Assembly: GCA_004557185.1 (NCBI GenBank) | Contig: SFEP01000035.1 | Coordinates: 1 to 25,415, forward strand | DNA from: Bacteroidales bacterium | Lineage (GTDB): Bacteria; Bacteroidota; Bacteroidia; Bacteroidales; Bacteroidaceae | Length of the DNA: 25,415 nt | Direction: 5' to 3' | In this document: positions 1-6,829 of the stretch, one piece after another | Position numbering within the stretch: position 1 is the stretch's first letter | Layout: each line of letters starts with the position of its first letter | Position numbers and translations under genes: made by a program | Notes under the pieces: model-generated | Databases searched by the model: none | What the model was told of the DNA's origin: nothing | Seen by the model: only the letters and a program-made list of their open reading frames with translations

Positions 1-260
1 AGGCTGACATGTCTATTGAATCAGTATAGCCCTCAACAGGCTGTCTACTGTTTCAGATAATGCAAGCAAAAAGTGTCTAGTAAAATCAGGAAAAGTCAAC
101 GGGAAGCCGTGGGAAGTTTCTTCCACGGCGGGGGAAGTTTCTTCCACGGCGGGGTATTTTTCTCCCACGGCATCCCTTTGACGGCGCCTTCAAGGCCGTC
201 TACAGAACACCCGTATTTGGGGGCGCTCCAACAAGTTTAGCGGACAGAAATAATTCGTGA
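1..260. other. Gene-free stretch at window start
   Basis: I find no credible coding region here. Besides the tandem dyad array at 108-171 (listed separately), there is a short inverted repeat, GACGGC at 180-185 against GCCGTC at 195-200. It spans 21 nt and may be a degenerate extra unit of that array. The left flank is too short to tell which gene lies beyond the window edge. Confidence 0.5.
106..171. repeat. Tandem array of 21-bp dyad-symmetric units (3 copies)
   Basis: The block CCACGGC recurs at 123-129, 144-150 and 165-171, a period of exactly 21 bp. The first two units share GGGAAGTTTCTTCCACGGCG and the third is diverged. The first copy is flanked by GCCGTGG at 106-112, so GCCGTGG and CCACGGC can form a stem around a short loop. 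There are no spacers between units, so this is not a CRISPR array. It resembles in design, not in sequence, the arrays at 10590 and 19649. Function is unknown. Confidence 0.8.
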
Positions 261-302
261 AAAAGCAAGCCGCGCGGCGTCCATGCTGCGCGGCTTGCTT
301 TT
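261..302 (-). terminator. Intrinsic terminator downstream of tRNA-Ser
   Basis: A perfect 15-bp inverted repeat (261-275 against 288-302) surrounds a 12-nt loop. The stem is GC-rich in the middle and ends in AAAA/TTTT, so a U tract follows the hairpin in either direction. It lies about 60 nt past the 3' end of the tRNA on the minus strand and is the natural terminator for it. It could also stop plus-strand transcription entering from the left edge. Confidence 0.85.
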
Positions 303-319
303 ATACCCCTATATACCAA

Positions 320-352
320 GTTAGCAGGACGTCTTCTGAACATCCTGCTAAC
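320..352 (-). other. Inverted repeat between tRNA-Ser and its terminator
   Basis: GTTAGCAGGA (320-329) and TCCTGCTAAC (343-352) form a perfect 10-bp stem with a 13-nt loop. It sits 9 nt beyond the tRNA 3' end and before the terminator hairpin, so it would be part of the primary transcript trailer. It has no U tract of its own. It may be a processing signal or a remnant of an element that used the tRNA as a target. Confidence 0.6.
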
Positions 353-361
353 ATGAAAAAG

Positions 362-449
362 CGGAAAGTGAGGGATTCAAACCCCCGGTACGGACAAGCC
401 GTACAGCGGATTTCGAGTCCGCCCCGTTCGATCACTCCGGCAACTTTCC
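362..449 (-). tRNA. tRNA-Ser (anticodon CGA)
   Basis: The 88-nt gene folds as a type II tRNA on the minus strand. The acceptor stem is GGAAAGT/ACTTTCC with discriminator G. The anticodon stem 5'-GCGGA/TCCGC encloses the loop CTCGAAA (anticodon CGA at 415-413). A long variable arm (GTACGG/CCGTAC) is typical of serine tRNAs. The 3' CCA is not encoded. The D loop reads AGTGATCGAACGG and the T loop TTTGAAT, so the usual G19 appears as A (position 432) and C56 as T (position 379). The two changes compensate each other. A leader hairpin (GGGAAAG/CTTTCCC at 456-475) lies between promoter and tRNA. Confidence 0.93.
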
Positions 450-486
450 TTGTGCGGGAAAGGCGGTGCTTTCCCTAATTGCGTTG

Positions 487-518
487 CAAAAGTAAGCCTT
501 TTACACGAGCTGACCAAA
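487..518 (-). promoter_or_regulatory. Bacteroidetes-type promoter for tRNA-Ser
   Basis: On the minus strand the -33 element TTTG (518-515) is followed by 20 nt and then the -7 element TACTTTTG (494-487). This fits the consensus TTTG-N19-21-TAnnTTTG exactly. Transcription would start near 480, giving a leader of about 30 nt before the mature tRNA. It is the best promoter match in the window and supports the phylum assignment. Confidence 0.85.
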
Positions 519-603
519 TGGTGCACCGTGCTTTTTTACATTTACCGCACATTTGCTGGCCTGAAACGGGTTTCCTGACGTGCGAAGGCGCGGCGCAGGC
601 GTA

Positions 604-1191
604 TTACTTCTTATAGCGCTTGTTGAGTCCGGCCACCACCTGGTCGGTAATGTCGAGTTGCTTGTCGGCGTAGAGAATGTTGTCGCCGCTCTTGCTCAGA
701 ATCATCGTGTAACGGCCATCCTTGTTGAAGTCGTCGATGAAGTGTTTCAGACTGTCGCGCAGCGTTTCCTGATAAGCGGCGGCCGCTGCGGCCATGTCGG
801 CCTCCACCTTTTCCTGAAACTGGCGCAACTGCTGGTCCTGACGTTGCAACTGGGCCTGCGCCGCCTCAGCCTGCTGCTGCGAAGTGTAGCCGCCCGACTG
901 CATTTTTTGCTGGAAGTCGGCCATCGCCTTCTGCAGTGCCTGCGCTTTGGAGTTCAACTGGCTGCTGTACTGTGCCTGCTTGGCCTCGAGTTCCTTCAAG
1001 CGCACCTTGCAATATTCATACTGCGTAGCGAGGGAGTCCACCTCTACATAGGCTATCAGGCCCTTGGTGTTCTGCGCCTGCGGCAGTCCGTTGCCCTTCA
1101 CCTGGGCGGCGGGGTCTTTCTTTTGGCATGAGGTGACACAGGCAGCAAGGCCAGCCACGAGCATGCAGGCTGTCATAAAATGCTTCTTCAT
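604..1191 (-). CDS. OmpH/Skp-like lipoprotein
   Basis: A 195-residue protein of the OmpH (Skp) family. Skp-type proteins are periplasmic holdases that keep outer-membrane proteins unfolded before insertion. Residues 1-22 form a lipoprotein signal with two possible lipobox cysteines (LAAC at 18, VTSC at 22), so the protein is probably membrane-anchored and not soluble. Residues about 45-65 (IAYVEVDSLATQY) match the family start, and residues about 60-150 are a Gln/Ala-rich coiled coil like the Skp tentacles. The C-terminal part (MILSKSGDNILYADKQLDIT) is also typical. It is the last gene of a minus-strand run, 13 nt downstream of the small membrane protein. There is no bamA beside it, where OmpH genes are often found. 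Family assignment is good; the exact client is unknown. Confidence 0.85.
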   Translation of the reverse strand: MKKHFMTACMLVAGLAACVTSCQKKDPAAQVKGNGLPQAQNTKGLIAYVEVDSLATQYEYCKVRLKELEAKQAQYSSQLNSKAQALQKAMADFQQKMQSGGYTSQQQAEAAQAQLQRQDQQLRQFQEKVEADMAAAAAAYQETLRDSLKHFIDDFNKDGRYTMILSKSGDNILYADKQLDITDQVVAGLNKRYKK

Positions 1192-1204
1192 ATGCTTTGT
1201 TACG

Positions 1205-1453
1205 TTAATTATTTACTGATTGTGATTTTTCGGCAACGTGGCTGGAGCGTTCGGGCACAGCCTGCCGTTTGTCACGGCGTGCCACGGCGTCCTGCGTCCG
1301 CACGCAGTGTATGCCTTTGGCGCGCAGATGGCGGTTTTGGTCCACATGCGTTCCCACAAAGCGTTTGCCGAAGAAGAGGCGCACAGCCAGCAGTGCCATG
1401 GCGGCAGCCAGCAGTGCGAAGATGATGAGAAAGAGAGAGAGAAATTGTGACAT
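1205..1453 (-). CDS. Small conserved one-helix membrane protein
   Basis: An 82-residue protein with one N-terminal membrane helix (about residues 4-28, FLSLFLIIFALLAAAMALLA) followed by a basic, Cys- and His-containing segment. The stretch THVDQNRHLRAKGIHCVRTQD (about 35-55) resembles a small protein I recall as common in Bacteroidetes genomes, of unknown function. The start is the ATG at 1453 and is chosen because the hydrophobic helix begins right after it. No Shine-Dalgarno sequence is visible, which is normal in this phylum. It lies 34 nt after the permease gene and 13 nt before the OmpH-like gene, so the three are probably cotranscribed. A role in the envelope is inferred from location only. 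Confidence 0.75.
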   Translation of the reverse strand: MSQFLSLFLIIFALLAAAMALLAVRLFFGKRFVGTHVDQNRHLRAKGIHCVRTQDAVARRDKRQAVPERSSHVAEKSQSVNN

Positions 1454-1487
1454 ACGGAGGAGAAGGGGGTGAGTTGAACGTGCTACC

Positions 1488-2741
1488 TCAGTCGAAGCGG
1501 ATGGCACTGGCCGGCTGCACACGCGACACCAGGTGGCTGGGCAAGAGCAGAGCCAGCAGGGTGATGCCGAGCGTGGCCACATTGAGCACCACTATCCACC
1601 CCCACTCCATCGACACGGGCACGGCGTCCATGTAGTAGGTAGAGGGGTCGAGCTTCACCAGTTGCGTACTGGCCTGCACGGCCACAATGAGCAGTCCCAC
1701 CACGTTGCCTATGAGCAAGCCACGCCCCACAATGAAGGCGGCAAACCACAGGAAGGTGTGGCGGATGCGTGCATTGCCTGCTCCAAGGGCCTTGAGCAGA
1801 CCGATGGTGGAGGTGCGTTCGAGGATGAGGATGAGCAAACCGCTCACCATGGTGAAACCCGCCACACACACCATGATGATGAGGATGACCATGACGTTGA
1901 AGTCGAGCAGGTCGAGCCACGAGAGGATGGGCGCGCTGCGCGGATGGCGGCGCATGCTCACCACAGTGTAGGGCTTGCCATAGCGGTCAAGCCTGCCACG
2001 CATCAAGCGGCACAGCGTGCTGTCGGCCTCGGTTAGATGACTGAGGTCGTCCAGACGCACTTCGAGCCCCGAGCACTGGTCGCTGTTCCAACCGTTGAGG
2101 CGGCACACGGTGGGAAAGGCAGTGAACACATAGTTCTCGTCGAACTGCCGCATGTGGGTGTCGTAGATGGCCTCGATGCGGAAGCGCCGCTGCTTGATGG
2201 TTTGCGAGAAGAAGTAACCATACACCCTGTCGCCCAATTTCAGCCCCAGTTTGTTGGCCAATGTGCTCGACACCACAATGCCTTGGTGCGTGGCGGTGTC
2301 GCTCAGTTGCGGCAAACGTCCCTGCACCACGTGGTCACGCAGAAAGGTGAGGTCAGCATCGGAGCCCAACCCCTTGAGCATGATGCCGGCAAAGTCGTCG
2401 GTAGTCTTGAAGATGCCCATTTTCTGTGCGAAACGCTGCACATGGGCCACATGCGGCTGGCGGCTCACCTCACGCAGCAGGGCTGAGTCCACAGCTACGG
2501 GGTAGGTTTCGGGCGAGAAAAAGGCATTCTCGTCCATCACCTCGATGTGCGACGTGAAGCCCGTCAGGATGGAGCGTATCTCGCGCTGAAAACCGCGTAC
2601 CACGCACACCGACACAATCATCACGGCCAGCCCCACAGCAATGCCTGCCGTGGCTATACGCACGGCGGGTGTGGAAGCGCGGCGGCTACCCTTGGGGGCG
2701 GCGGCAAAGAAGAAACGTCGGGCCAGAAAGAATGACAGCAC
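1488..2741 (-). CDS. LolC/LolE-type ABC transporter permease (FtsX-like)
   Basis: A 417-residue inner-membrane permease of the FtsX/MacB-PCD superfamily. The arrangement is characteristic: one N-terminal helix (about 27-49), a large periplasmic domain (about 50-280), then three C-terminal helices (about 283-307, 332-355, 383-401). The segment after the second helix, ERTSTIGLLKALGA, is the conserved cytoplasmic coupling region that contacts the ATPase. In LolCDE such permeases release lipoproteins from the inner membrane for transfer to the outer membrane. No LolD-type ATPase is encoded nearby; Bacteroidetes often encode it elsewhere. A lipoprotein-release role is likely but not proven. The start at 2741 gives the expected short basic N-terminus (MLSFFLARRFFF). 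It heads a run with the small membrane protein and the OmpH-like gene. Confidence 0.85.
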   Translation of the reverse strand: MLSFFLARRFFFAAAPKGSRRASTPAVRIATAGIAVGLAVMIVSVCVVRGFQREIRSILTGFTSHIEVMDENAFFSPETYPVAVDSALLREVSRQPHVAHVQRFAQKMGIFKTTDDFAGIMLKGLGSDADLTFLRDHVVQGRLPQLSDTATHQGIVVSSTLANKLGLKLGDRVYGYFFSQTIKQRRFRIEAIYDTHMRQFDENYVFTAFPTVCRLNGWNSDQCSGLEVRLDDLSHLTEADSTLCRLMRGRLDRYGKPYTVVSMRRHPRSAPILSWLDLLDFNVMVILIIMVCVAGFTMVSGLLILILERTSTIGLLKALGAGNARIRHTFLWFAAFIVGRGLLIGNVVGLLIVAVQASTQLVKLDPSTYYMDAVPVSMEWGWIVVLNVATLGITLLALLLPSHLVSRVQPASAIRFD

Positions 2742-2936
2742 GGAGTAAATGTATAGGGTGAAATGCCGCTAAGAGGCTTGTGTCGTTAGTTTTTGAATAA
2801 AAGAAACAGGAATGCGAGAGCGCGACTCCGGCCACGCGTGCTTCCTTTATGGTGGGTTCCATCCATTCGCTTTGTCAGATTTCCGATGTAACCCTGCAAT
2901 GGCTACATCGTAAACGGTGGGAATGAAGAGAACACA

Positions 2937-2954
2937 CCTTTATATATAATATGG
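2937..2954 (-). promoter_or_regulatory. AT-rich CCTTATTATATATA-type motif (copy 1)
   Basis: On the minus strand this reads CCATATTATATATAAAGG, matching the motif upstream of the Wzi gene at 14 of 16 positions. It lies between the aminotransferase and the permease gene, about 200 nt before the permease start. It directly follows, in the minus direction, an imperfect hairpin (GGTGCCGC at 2953-2960 with GCCGCACC at 2967-2974). It could belong to a termination region of the aminotransferase or to the leader of the permease run. Confidence 0.4.
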
Positions 2955-3000
2955 TGCCGCATGCCTGCCGCACCCTATCATATCTATGCAGTCGCACGCC

Positions 3001-4200
3001 TTATTCGGTGCGACCGGGATAAGCCTCAAGTGCCATGCGCAACACCTCGAGCGCACGGCTGAGGTCCTGCTTGTTGAGCACATAAGCTATGCGCACTTGG
3101 TCGCGGCCTGCACCGGGCGTGGTGTAGAAGCCGGCGGCGGGTGCCATCATCACGGTTTCGCCCTCATAGTTGAAGTCCGTCAAGCACCAGGCACAGAATT
3201 TCTCGGCATCGTCCACGGGAAGACGCGCCACGGTGTAGAAGGCACCCATCGGAATGGGCGAATACACGCCGGGGATGCGGTTCAAACCGTCGACCAGGCA
3301 TTTGCGGCGTTCCACATATTCGTCGTACACCTCGCGGGCATACTCGTCAGGCTCGTCGAGCGAAGCCTCGGCCACCAACTGACCGATGAGCGGCGGACTG
3401 AGACGTGCTTGGCAGAACTTCATGACGGCCTGCCGCACCTCGGGGTTCTTCGTAATGAGCGCACCGATGCGTATGCCGCATTCGCTGTAGCGCTTCGACA
3501 CAGAGTCGATGAGCACCACGTTCTGCTCCACGCCCTCCAGATGGCACGCCGAGATGTAGGGCGACCCCGTGTAGATAAACTCGCGGTACACCTCGTCGGA
3601 GAAGAGGTAAAGGTCGTACTTCTTCACGAGGTCGCGTATCTGGTTCATCTCGCGCCGCGTATAAAGGTAGCCCGTGGGGTTATTGGGGTTGCAGATGAGG
3701 ATGGCCCGTGTGCGTTCGTTGATGAGTTCCTCGAACTTCTCCACCTTGGGCAACGAAAATCCCTCCTCAATGGTCGTGGCAATGGTGCGGATGCGTGCGC
3801 CGGCCGATATGGCAAAGGCCATGTAGTTGGCATAGGCAGGCTCGGGCACGATGATTTCGTCGCCGGGGTCAAGGCACGACAGGAAGGCAAAGAGCACAGC
3901 CTCCGAACCGCCCGCCGTGATGATGATGTCGTCGGCGGTGAGGTGGATGTTGTAGCGCTCGTAATAGTGCGTCAACTTCTCGCGATAGCGGCGGAAGCCT
4001 TGGCTGGGACTGTACTCCAGTACCTTGCGGTCAATGTGTCGCAGCACGTCGAGACCGGCCTCGGGCGTGGGCAGGTCGGGCTGGCCAATGTTCAGGTGAT
4101 ATACGTGAATGCCCCTATCCTTGGCGGCAGTAGCCAATGGAGCCAGTTTTCTGATGGGCGACTCGGGCATCACGACAGCCCGTTCTGATATTTTCGGCAT
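3001..4200 (-). CDS. Class I PLP-dependent aminotransferase
   Basis: A 399-residue fold-type I aminotransferase, probably acting on aspartate or another amino acid with 2-oxoglutarate. Visible landmarks (numbered from the start used here) are YSPSQGFRRYREKL near 63-76, GGSEAVLFAF near 97-106 (cofactor phosphate region), NPNNPTG at 171-177, SDEVYREFIY near 201-210, and the Schiff-base lysine K236 in SVSKRYSECGIRIG. The C-terminal VRIAYVLN carries the arginine that binds the substrate carboxylate. The start MPKISERAVV at 4200 is preferred because family members begin there; an in-frame ATG at 4245 would add 15 unrelated residues. It is flanked by gaps of about 260 and 400 nt, so it is probably a single transcription unit. 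Substrate cannot be read from sequence alone. Confidence 0.9.
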   Translation of the reverse strand: MPKISERAVVMPESPIRKLAPLATAAKDRGIHVYHLNIGQPDLPTPEAGLDVLRHIDRKVLEYSPSQGFRRYREKLTHYYERYNIHLTADDIIITAGGSEAVLFAFLSCLDPGDEIIVPEPAYANYMAFAISAGARIRTIATTIEEGFSLPKVEKFEELINERTRAILICNPNNPTGYLYTRREMNQIRDLVKKYDLYLFSDEVYREFIYTGSPYISACHLEGVEQNVVLIDSVSKRYSECGIRIGALITKNPEVRQAVMKFCQARLSPPLIGQLVAEASLDEPDEYAREVYDEYVERRKCLVDGLNRIPGVYSPIPMGAFYTVARLPVDDAEKFCAWCLTDFNYEGETVMMAPAAGFYTTPGAGRDQVRIAYVLNKQDLSRALEVLRMALEAYPGRTE

Positions 4201-4266
4201 ACGAAAACGTGTCTTTGTGAAATGCTTGAGGCCACAAGGCGCCACGGCGCCTCACATAATAGCCCG

Positions 4267-4348
4267 CAAACTTATGGTGGTCATAAAAGGGAACCTGCGA
4301 GCCGCTGCCACGGCGTGCCTCGTCGCTGGCAGCACGGCCGCAAAGATA
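4267..4348 (-). promoter_or_regulatory. Candidate promoter(s) for the aminotransferase
   Basis: Two minus-strand octamers fit the -7 consensus TAnnTTTG: TAAGTTTG (4274-4267) and TATCTTTG (4348-4341). Neither has a TTTG at the ideal -33 spacing. The first would give a 5' leader of about 60 nt, the second about 135 nt. One or both may be used. Confidence 0.5.
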
Positions 4349-4489
4349 AGCATTAACTTTCAAGTTACAGAAGCATTCATGCAAGTTTTAGGACGTGAAA
4401 GACGTGTACTTTGCACGGGAAATGCACGAAACGCGGTTCTGCTGCATGTAAAATGAAAAGGAATGAGGGGAAAATACATGCGGACGTCT

Positions 4490-4522
4490 GAAAACGCCAG
4501 CACAGCTACGGTGCAGCTATGC
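4490..4522 (-). terminator. Possible terminator after the glycosyltransferase
   Basis: On the minus strand GCATAGCT (4522-4515) and AGCTGTGC (4507-4500) form an 8-bp stem with one U-G pair and a 7-nt loop, followed a few bases later by TTTT (4494-4491). The U tract is weak and slightly displaced. The rest of the 4201-4601 gap shows only the promoter boxes listed above. Confidence 0.35.
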
Positions 4523-4601
4523 GAGGTTGTGGGCATACGTGTAAGTATTTTGGGCAGATTGGCGCGCCGACAGCTTACGCGGTGCCGTGCCCGCCCCCGC
4601 T

Positions 4602-5846
4602 TCACTGCTCGTTCAGGGCGGCGGGCAGAGCGCGGCGCACAAAGTCGCGGCGATGCATCCAGCGGCGCAATGCCACGAAGCACGAGCGCCAGGGCTGCCA
4701 CAAGGCGTGCCAGCACATGTAGAGGGTGAACTCGCGCTCCTCCAAGGCTTGGCAACCGCGATGCATGGTGCGTATGGCGGCAACGGCGGCAGTGGCGCTG
4801 AGCAGCACGATGGCAGCGTCGCAGGGCCACGCTTGCAGGGTGTAGGTGGCAGCCTGCCCATCGGCCCACAGGCGTAAGGCGGCGTAAACGGCCACCAGTG
4901 CCACGAGGGCTACCACGCTGAGGGTGGCCAAAGCGTTGCGCCAGGCATAGAGGCGCACACGCCACGGCAGATGACGGAGCGTTTCGGCCAGTTCCACACG
5001 TTGCCAAGCCAGGGCGGCACGCGTAGGCACTTCCTCACCCACACGCAAAGCGGGTGACACTACAAAGCGGCAACGCGCGGCATCGCCATGGTGCGCCAGC
5101 AGGATGTCTTCTTCGCCAAAGGGCAGGGCAAGACTGTCGGCAAAACCCTGATGCTGCATGAACCACGACTTTCGCAGGGCGTAGTTGCCCGCCTCGCCTC
5201 CTGTCAGCACGCCATTGCGCCAGGCACGCCAGCGGGTTTGCTGCCGGCGCAGACGTTCGTAAATGGCACGACGGGCTAACAGGGTGCCGTCGTCGTCGTA
5301 ATTGATGTAGCCGGCCACATAGTTGCAGTCGTCTGTCAGGTAACGGGCAAAACGGCTGAGCCACTTCGCCGAGTGCAGCACGCAGCCGGGATGCAGCACC
5401 AACGCCCATTCACTGCGTGCGGCACGAATGCCGAGCGTGATGGCCAGTTTGCGCGGCGCAATGTAGCGTGCGGTGGAGGGGATGGCGGTGCTGCGCAAGT
5501 TGGGATAAACCTCACGCCACTGCTCCAACAGCATCTCTGTGTCGTCGGCGTGGCCGGCATTCACCACGATGACCTCGAATTTTCCCTCAAACTGCTGCTG
5601 CATGAGCACGGGAATGAGTGTGCGCAGTGCAGCGGCCTGGTTGCAGGCGGGCACCACCACACTCAGTTGCAGGTGCTTGTTGTAATGCCGCAGCATGTCG
5701 TCGCCCTCATAGGAGGTTTGCGTTTCGCTCTCGGGCTGCTCCTGCTGCTCGCGGCGCAGCAAATAGGCTGGTTCGTAAAAGTCACGCCAGCGCCACCATG
5801 CCAGCAGCAGTGTGAGCGCGGCGACTATCAGCACAATATAGGTCAT
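4602..5846 (-). CDS. Membrane-associated family 2 glycosyltransferase, DxD motif degenerate
   Basis: A 414-residue GT-A fold protein with an N-terminal helix (about 2-19), a glycosyltransferase domain (about 58-275), and two C-terminal helices (about 306-327 and 340-358). LSVVVPACNQAAALRTLIP (61-79) is the usual nucleotide-binding start, and RKLAITLGIRAARSEWALVL (132-151) the usual lead-in to the metal site. The DxD that should follow (family pattern DADC) is H152-P153-G154-C155. GEAGNYALRKSWF (217-229) and the acceptor-site acidic patch GEEDILL (244-250) are kept. Metal-assisted sugar transfer may therefore be lost or altered. It overlaps the upstream methyltransferase gene by 4 nt (ATGA), so the two are translationally coupled. 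Substrate is unknown. Confidence 0.8.
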   Translation of the reverse strand: MTYIVLIVAALTLLLAWWRWRDFYEPAYLLRREQQEQPESETQTSYEGDDMLRHYNKHLQLSVVVPACNQAAALRTLIPVLMQQQFEGKFEVIVVNAGHADDTEMLLEQWREVYPNLRSTAIPSTARYIAPRKLAITLGIRAARSEWALVLHPGCVLHSAKWLSRFARYLTDDCNYVAGYINYDDDGTLLARRAIYERLRRQQTRWRAWRNGVLTGGEAGNYALRKSWFMQHQGFADSLALPFGEEDILLAHHGDAARCRFVVSPALRVGEEVPTRAALAWQRVELAETLRHLPWRVRLYAWRNALATLSVVALVALVAVYAALRLWADGQAATYTLQAWPCDAAIVLLSATAAVAAIRTMHRGCQALEEREFTLYMCWHALWQPWRSCFVALRRWMHRRDFVRRALPAALNEQ

Positions 5847-6685
5847 AGCGTCCAGTTTTGTTTCTTAGCTCCATCGTCCGCAGCATCTGCCTCCAATCGG
5901 CGGCGCCACTCGCCGCACACAATGGCCGTGGCCACCGCCACATTCAGACTCTCGCTCGTGGCACAACCTGCGGGGTAGTTGGGAATGAGCAGGCGTGCGT
6001 TGACGCAGGCCTCCACCTCGGGCGTAATGCCCTGTCCCTCGCTGCCCATCACAAGCACGCCGTGGTCTACGCGACCGTTATGTTGGTAAATGTTGTTGCC
6101 ATCGAGGAACGTGCCGCACACAGGGACGCCCTGCGGCAGGTTAGCCAGCCAGTGCGGCAGGTCGGTGTAGTGCACCTTGACGCGCCCCACGGCTCCCATC
6201 GTGGCCTGCACCACCTTGGGGGCGAACACGTCGGCCGTGGCTCGCGAGGCGAAAATGTGACGGATGCCAAACCAGTCGGCAATGCGCACGATGGTGCCCA
6301 CGTTGCCAGGGTCCTGCACGCCGTCGAGCGCCAAGCAAAGTTCGCGAGCGGGCAGCTGCGTCCACTCGGGCGGCACAACGCCATCGTCTTCTGCTTCGGG
6401 CAAATGGAACACGGCCACGGCGCCACGTGGGGCTGGCAGACTGGACAGGCGTTCCAGTTCGGCGTGGCTCACAAGGCAGAGTTCATCCACCTGTGCCCCA
6501 GCCTGCATGAGGCGCTGTGCCTCGTCTGTGAACGGCTCTTCGGCAAAGAGGATGCGGCAGGGCATGAGGGGCAGCAAATCGCGCACAGCCTTAGGCCCTT
6601 CGGCCACAAAGCAACGGTGTTGCAGGCGGTACTTCCGCATGGCCAGCGAGCGCACAAACTTATAAGTATGGTTGGTAACCGACAT
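5843..6685 (-). CDS. SpoU/TrmH-family RNA methyltransferase
   Basis: A 280-residue SPOUT-class enzyme that transfers methyl from S-adenosylmethionine to a ribose 2'-OH in rRNA or tRNA. The N-terminal domain (about 5-110) has the RNA-binding pattern KFVRSLAMRKYR then FVAEGPKAVRDLL. The three knot motifs are present: LDGVQDPGNVGTIVRIADWF (120-139), VMGSEGQGIT (212-221), and LLIPNYPAGCATSESLNVAV (232-251). Motif III has IPNYPAG where many members have IPM, which is tolerated. Length and order are normal. The start at 6685 fits the family N-terminus. It is transcribed away from tamL, and its stop overlaps the start of the glycosyltransferase gene. The exact target nucleotide is not deducible. Confidence 0.9.
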   Translation of the reverse strand: MSVTNHTYKFVRSLAMRKYRLQHRCFVAEGPKAVRDLLPLMPCRILFAEEPFTDEAQRLMQAGAQVDELCLVSHAELERLSSLPAPRGAVAVFHLPEAEDDGVVPPEWTQLPARELCLALDGVQDPGNVGTIVRIADWFGIRHIFASRATADVFAPKVVQATMGAVGRVKVHYTDLPHWLANLPQGVPVCGTFLDGNNIYQHNGRVDHGVLVMGSEGQGITPEVEACVNARLLIPNYPAGCATSESLNVAVATAIVCGEWRRRLEADAADDGAKKQNWTL

Positions 6686-6750
6686 TGGGATTGTAGGATT
6701 TCAGCAAAAAGCGAGGGGCTTCCATGCCCCTGCCTGCAATAAAAGTGAGG

Positions 6751-6758
6751 CAAATCTA
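6751..6758 (-). promoter_or_regulatory. Candidate -7 box for the methyltransferase operon
   Basis: TAGATTTG on the minus strand fits TAnnTTTG and would give a leader of roughly 60 nt. There is no TTTG at the ideal -33 distance. It is back to back with the plus-strand box at 6781. Confidence 0.5.
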
Positions 6759-6780
6759 CAAAGTAATTTGCAATAAAACT

Positions 6781-6788
6781 TACCTTTG
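6781..6788 (+). promoter_or_regulatory. Candidate -7 box for tamL
   Basis: TACCTTTG fits the -7 consensus and lies about 42 nt before the tamL start, giving a leader of about 35 nt. A TTTG lies 10 nt upstream (6767-6770), too close for a standard -33 element. Confidence 0.55.
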
Positions 6789-6829
6789 CATCTAAATTAA
6801 AACCCCTCCACACACTCCTTGCCCCGCCC

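Noticed and set aside
257..478. 73-codon open frame across the tRNA region
   Set aside because: It covers the terminator, the hairpin and the tRNA gene on the opposite strand, so it is a by-product of structured RNA sequence.
511..540. Possible plus-strand terminator (GTGCACCGTGC then six T)
   Set aside because: The only stem has a one-base loop, which cannot fold, and no plus-strand gene ends here.
2986..4188. 400-codon open frame on the plus strand opposite the aminotransferase
   Set aside because: It mirrors the codon pattern of a clear aminotransferase gene on the other strand, its translation is His/Val-rich without any domain, and such mirror frames are common in GC-rich DNA.
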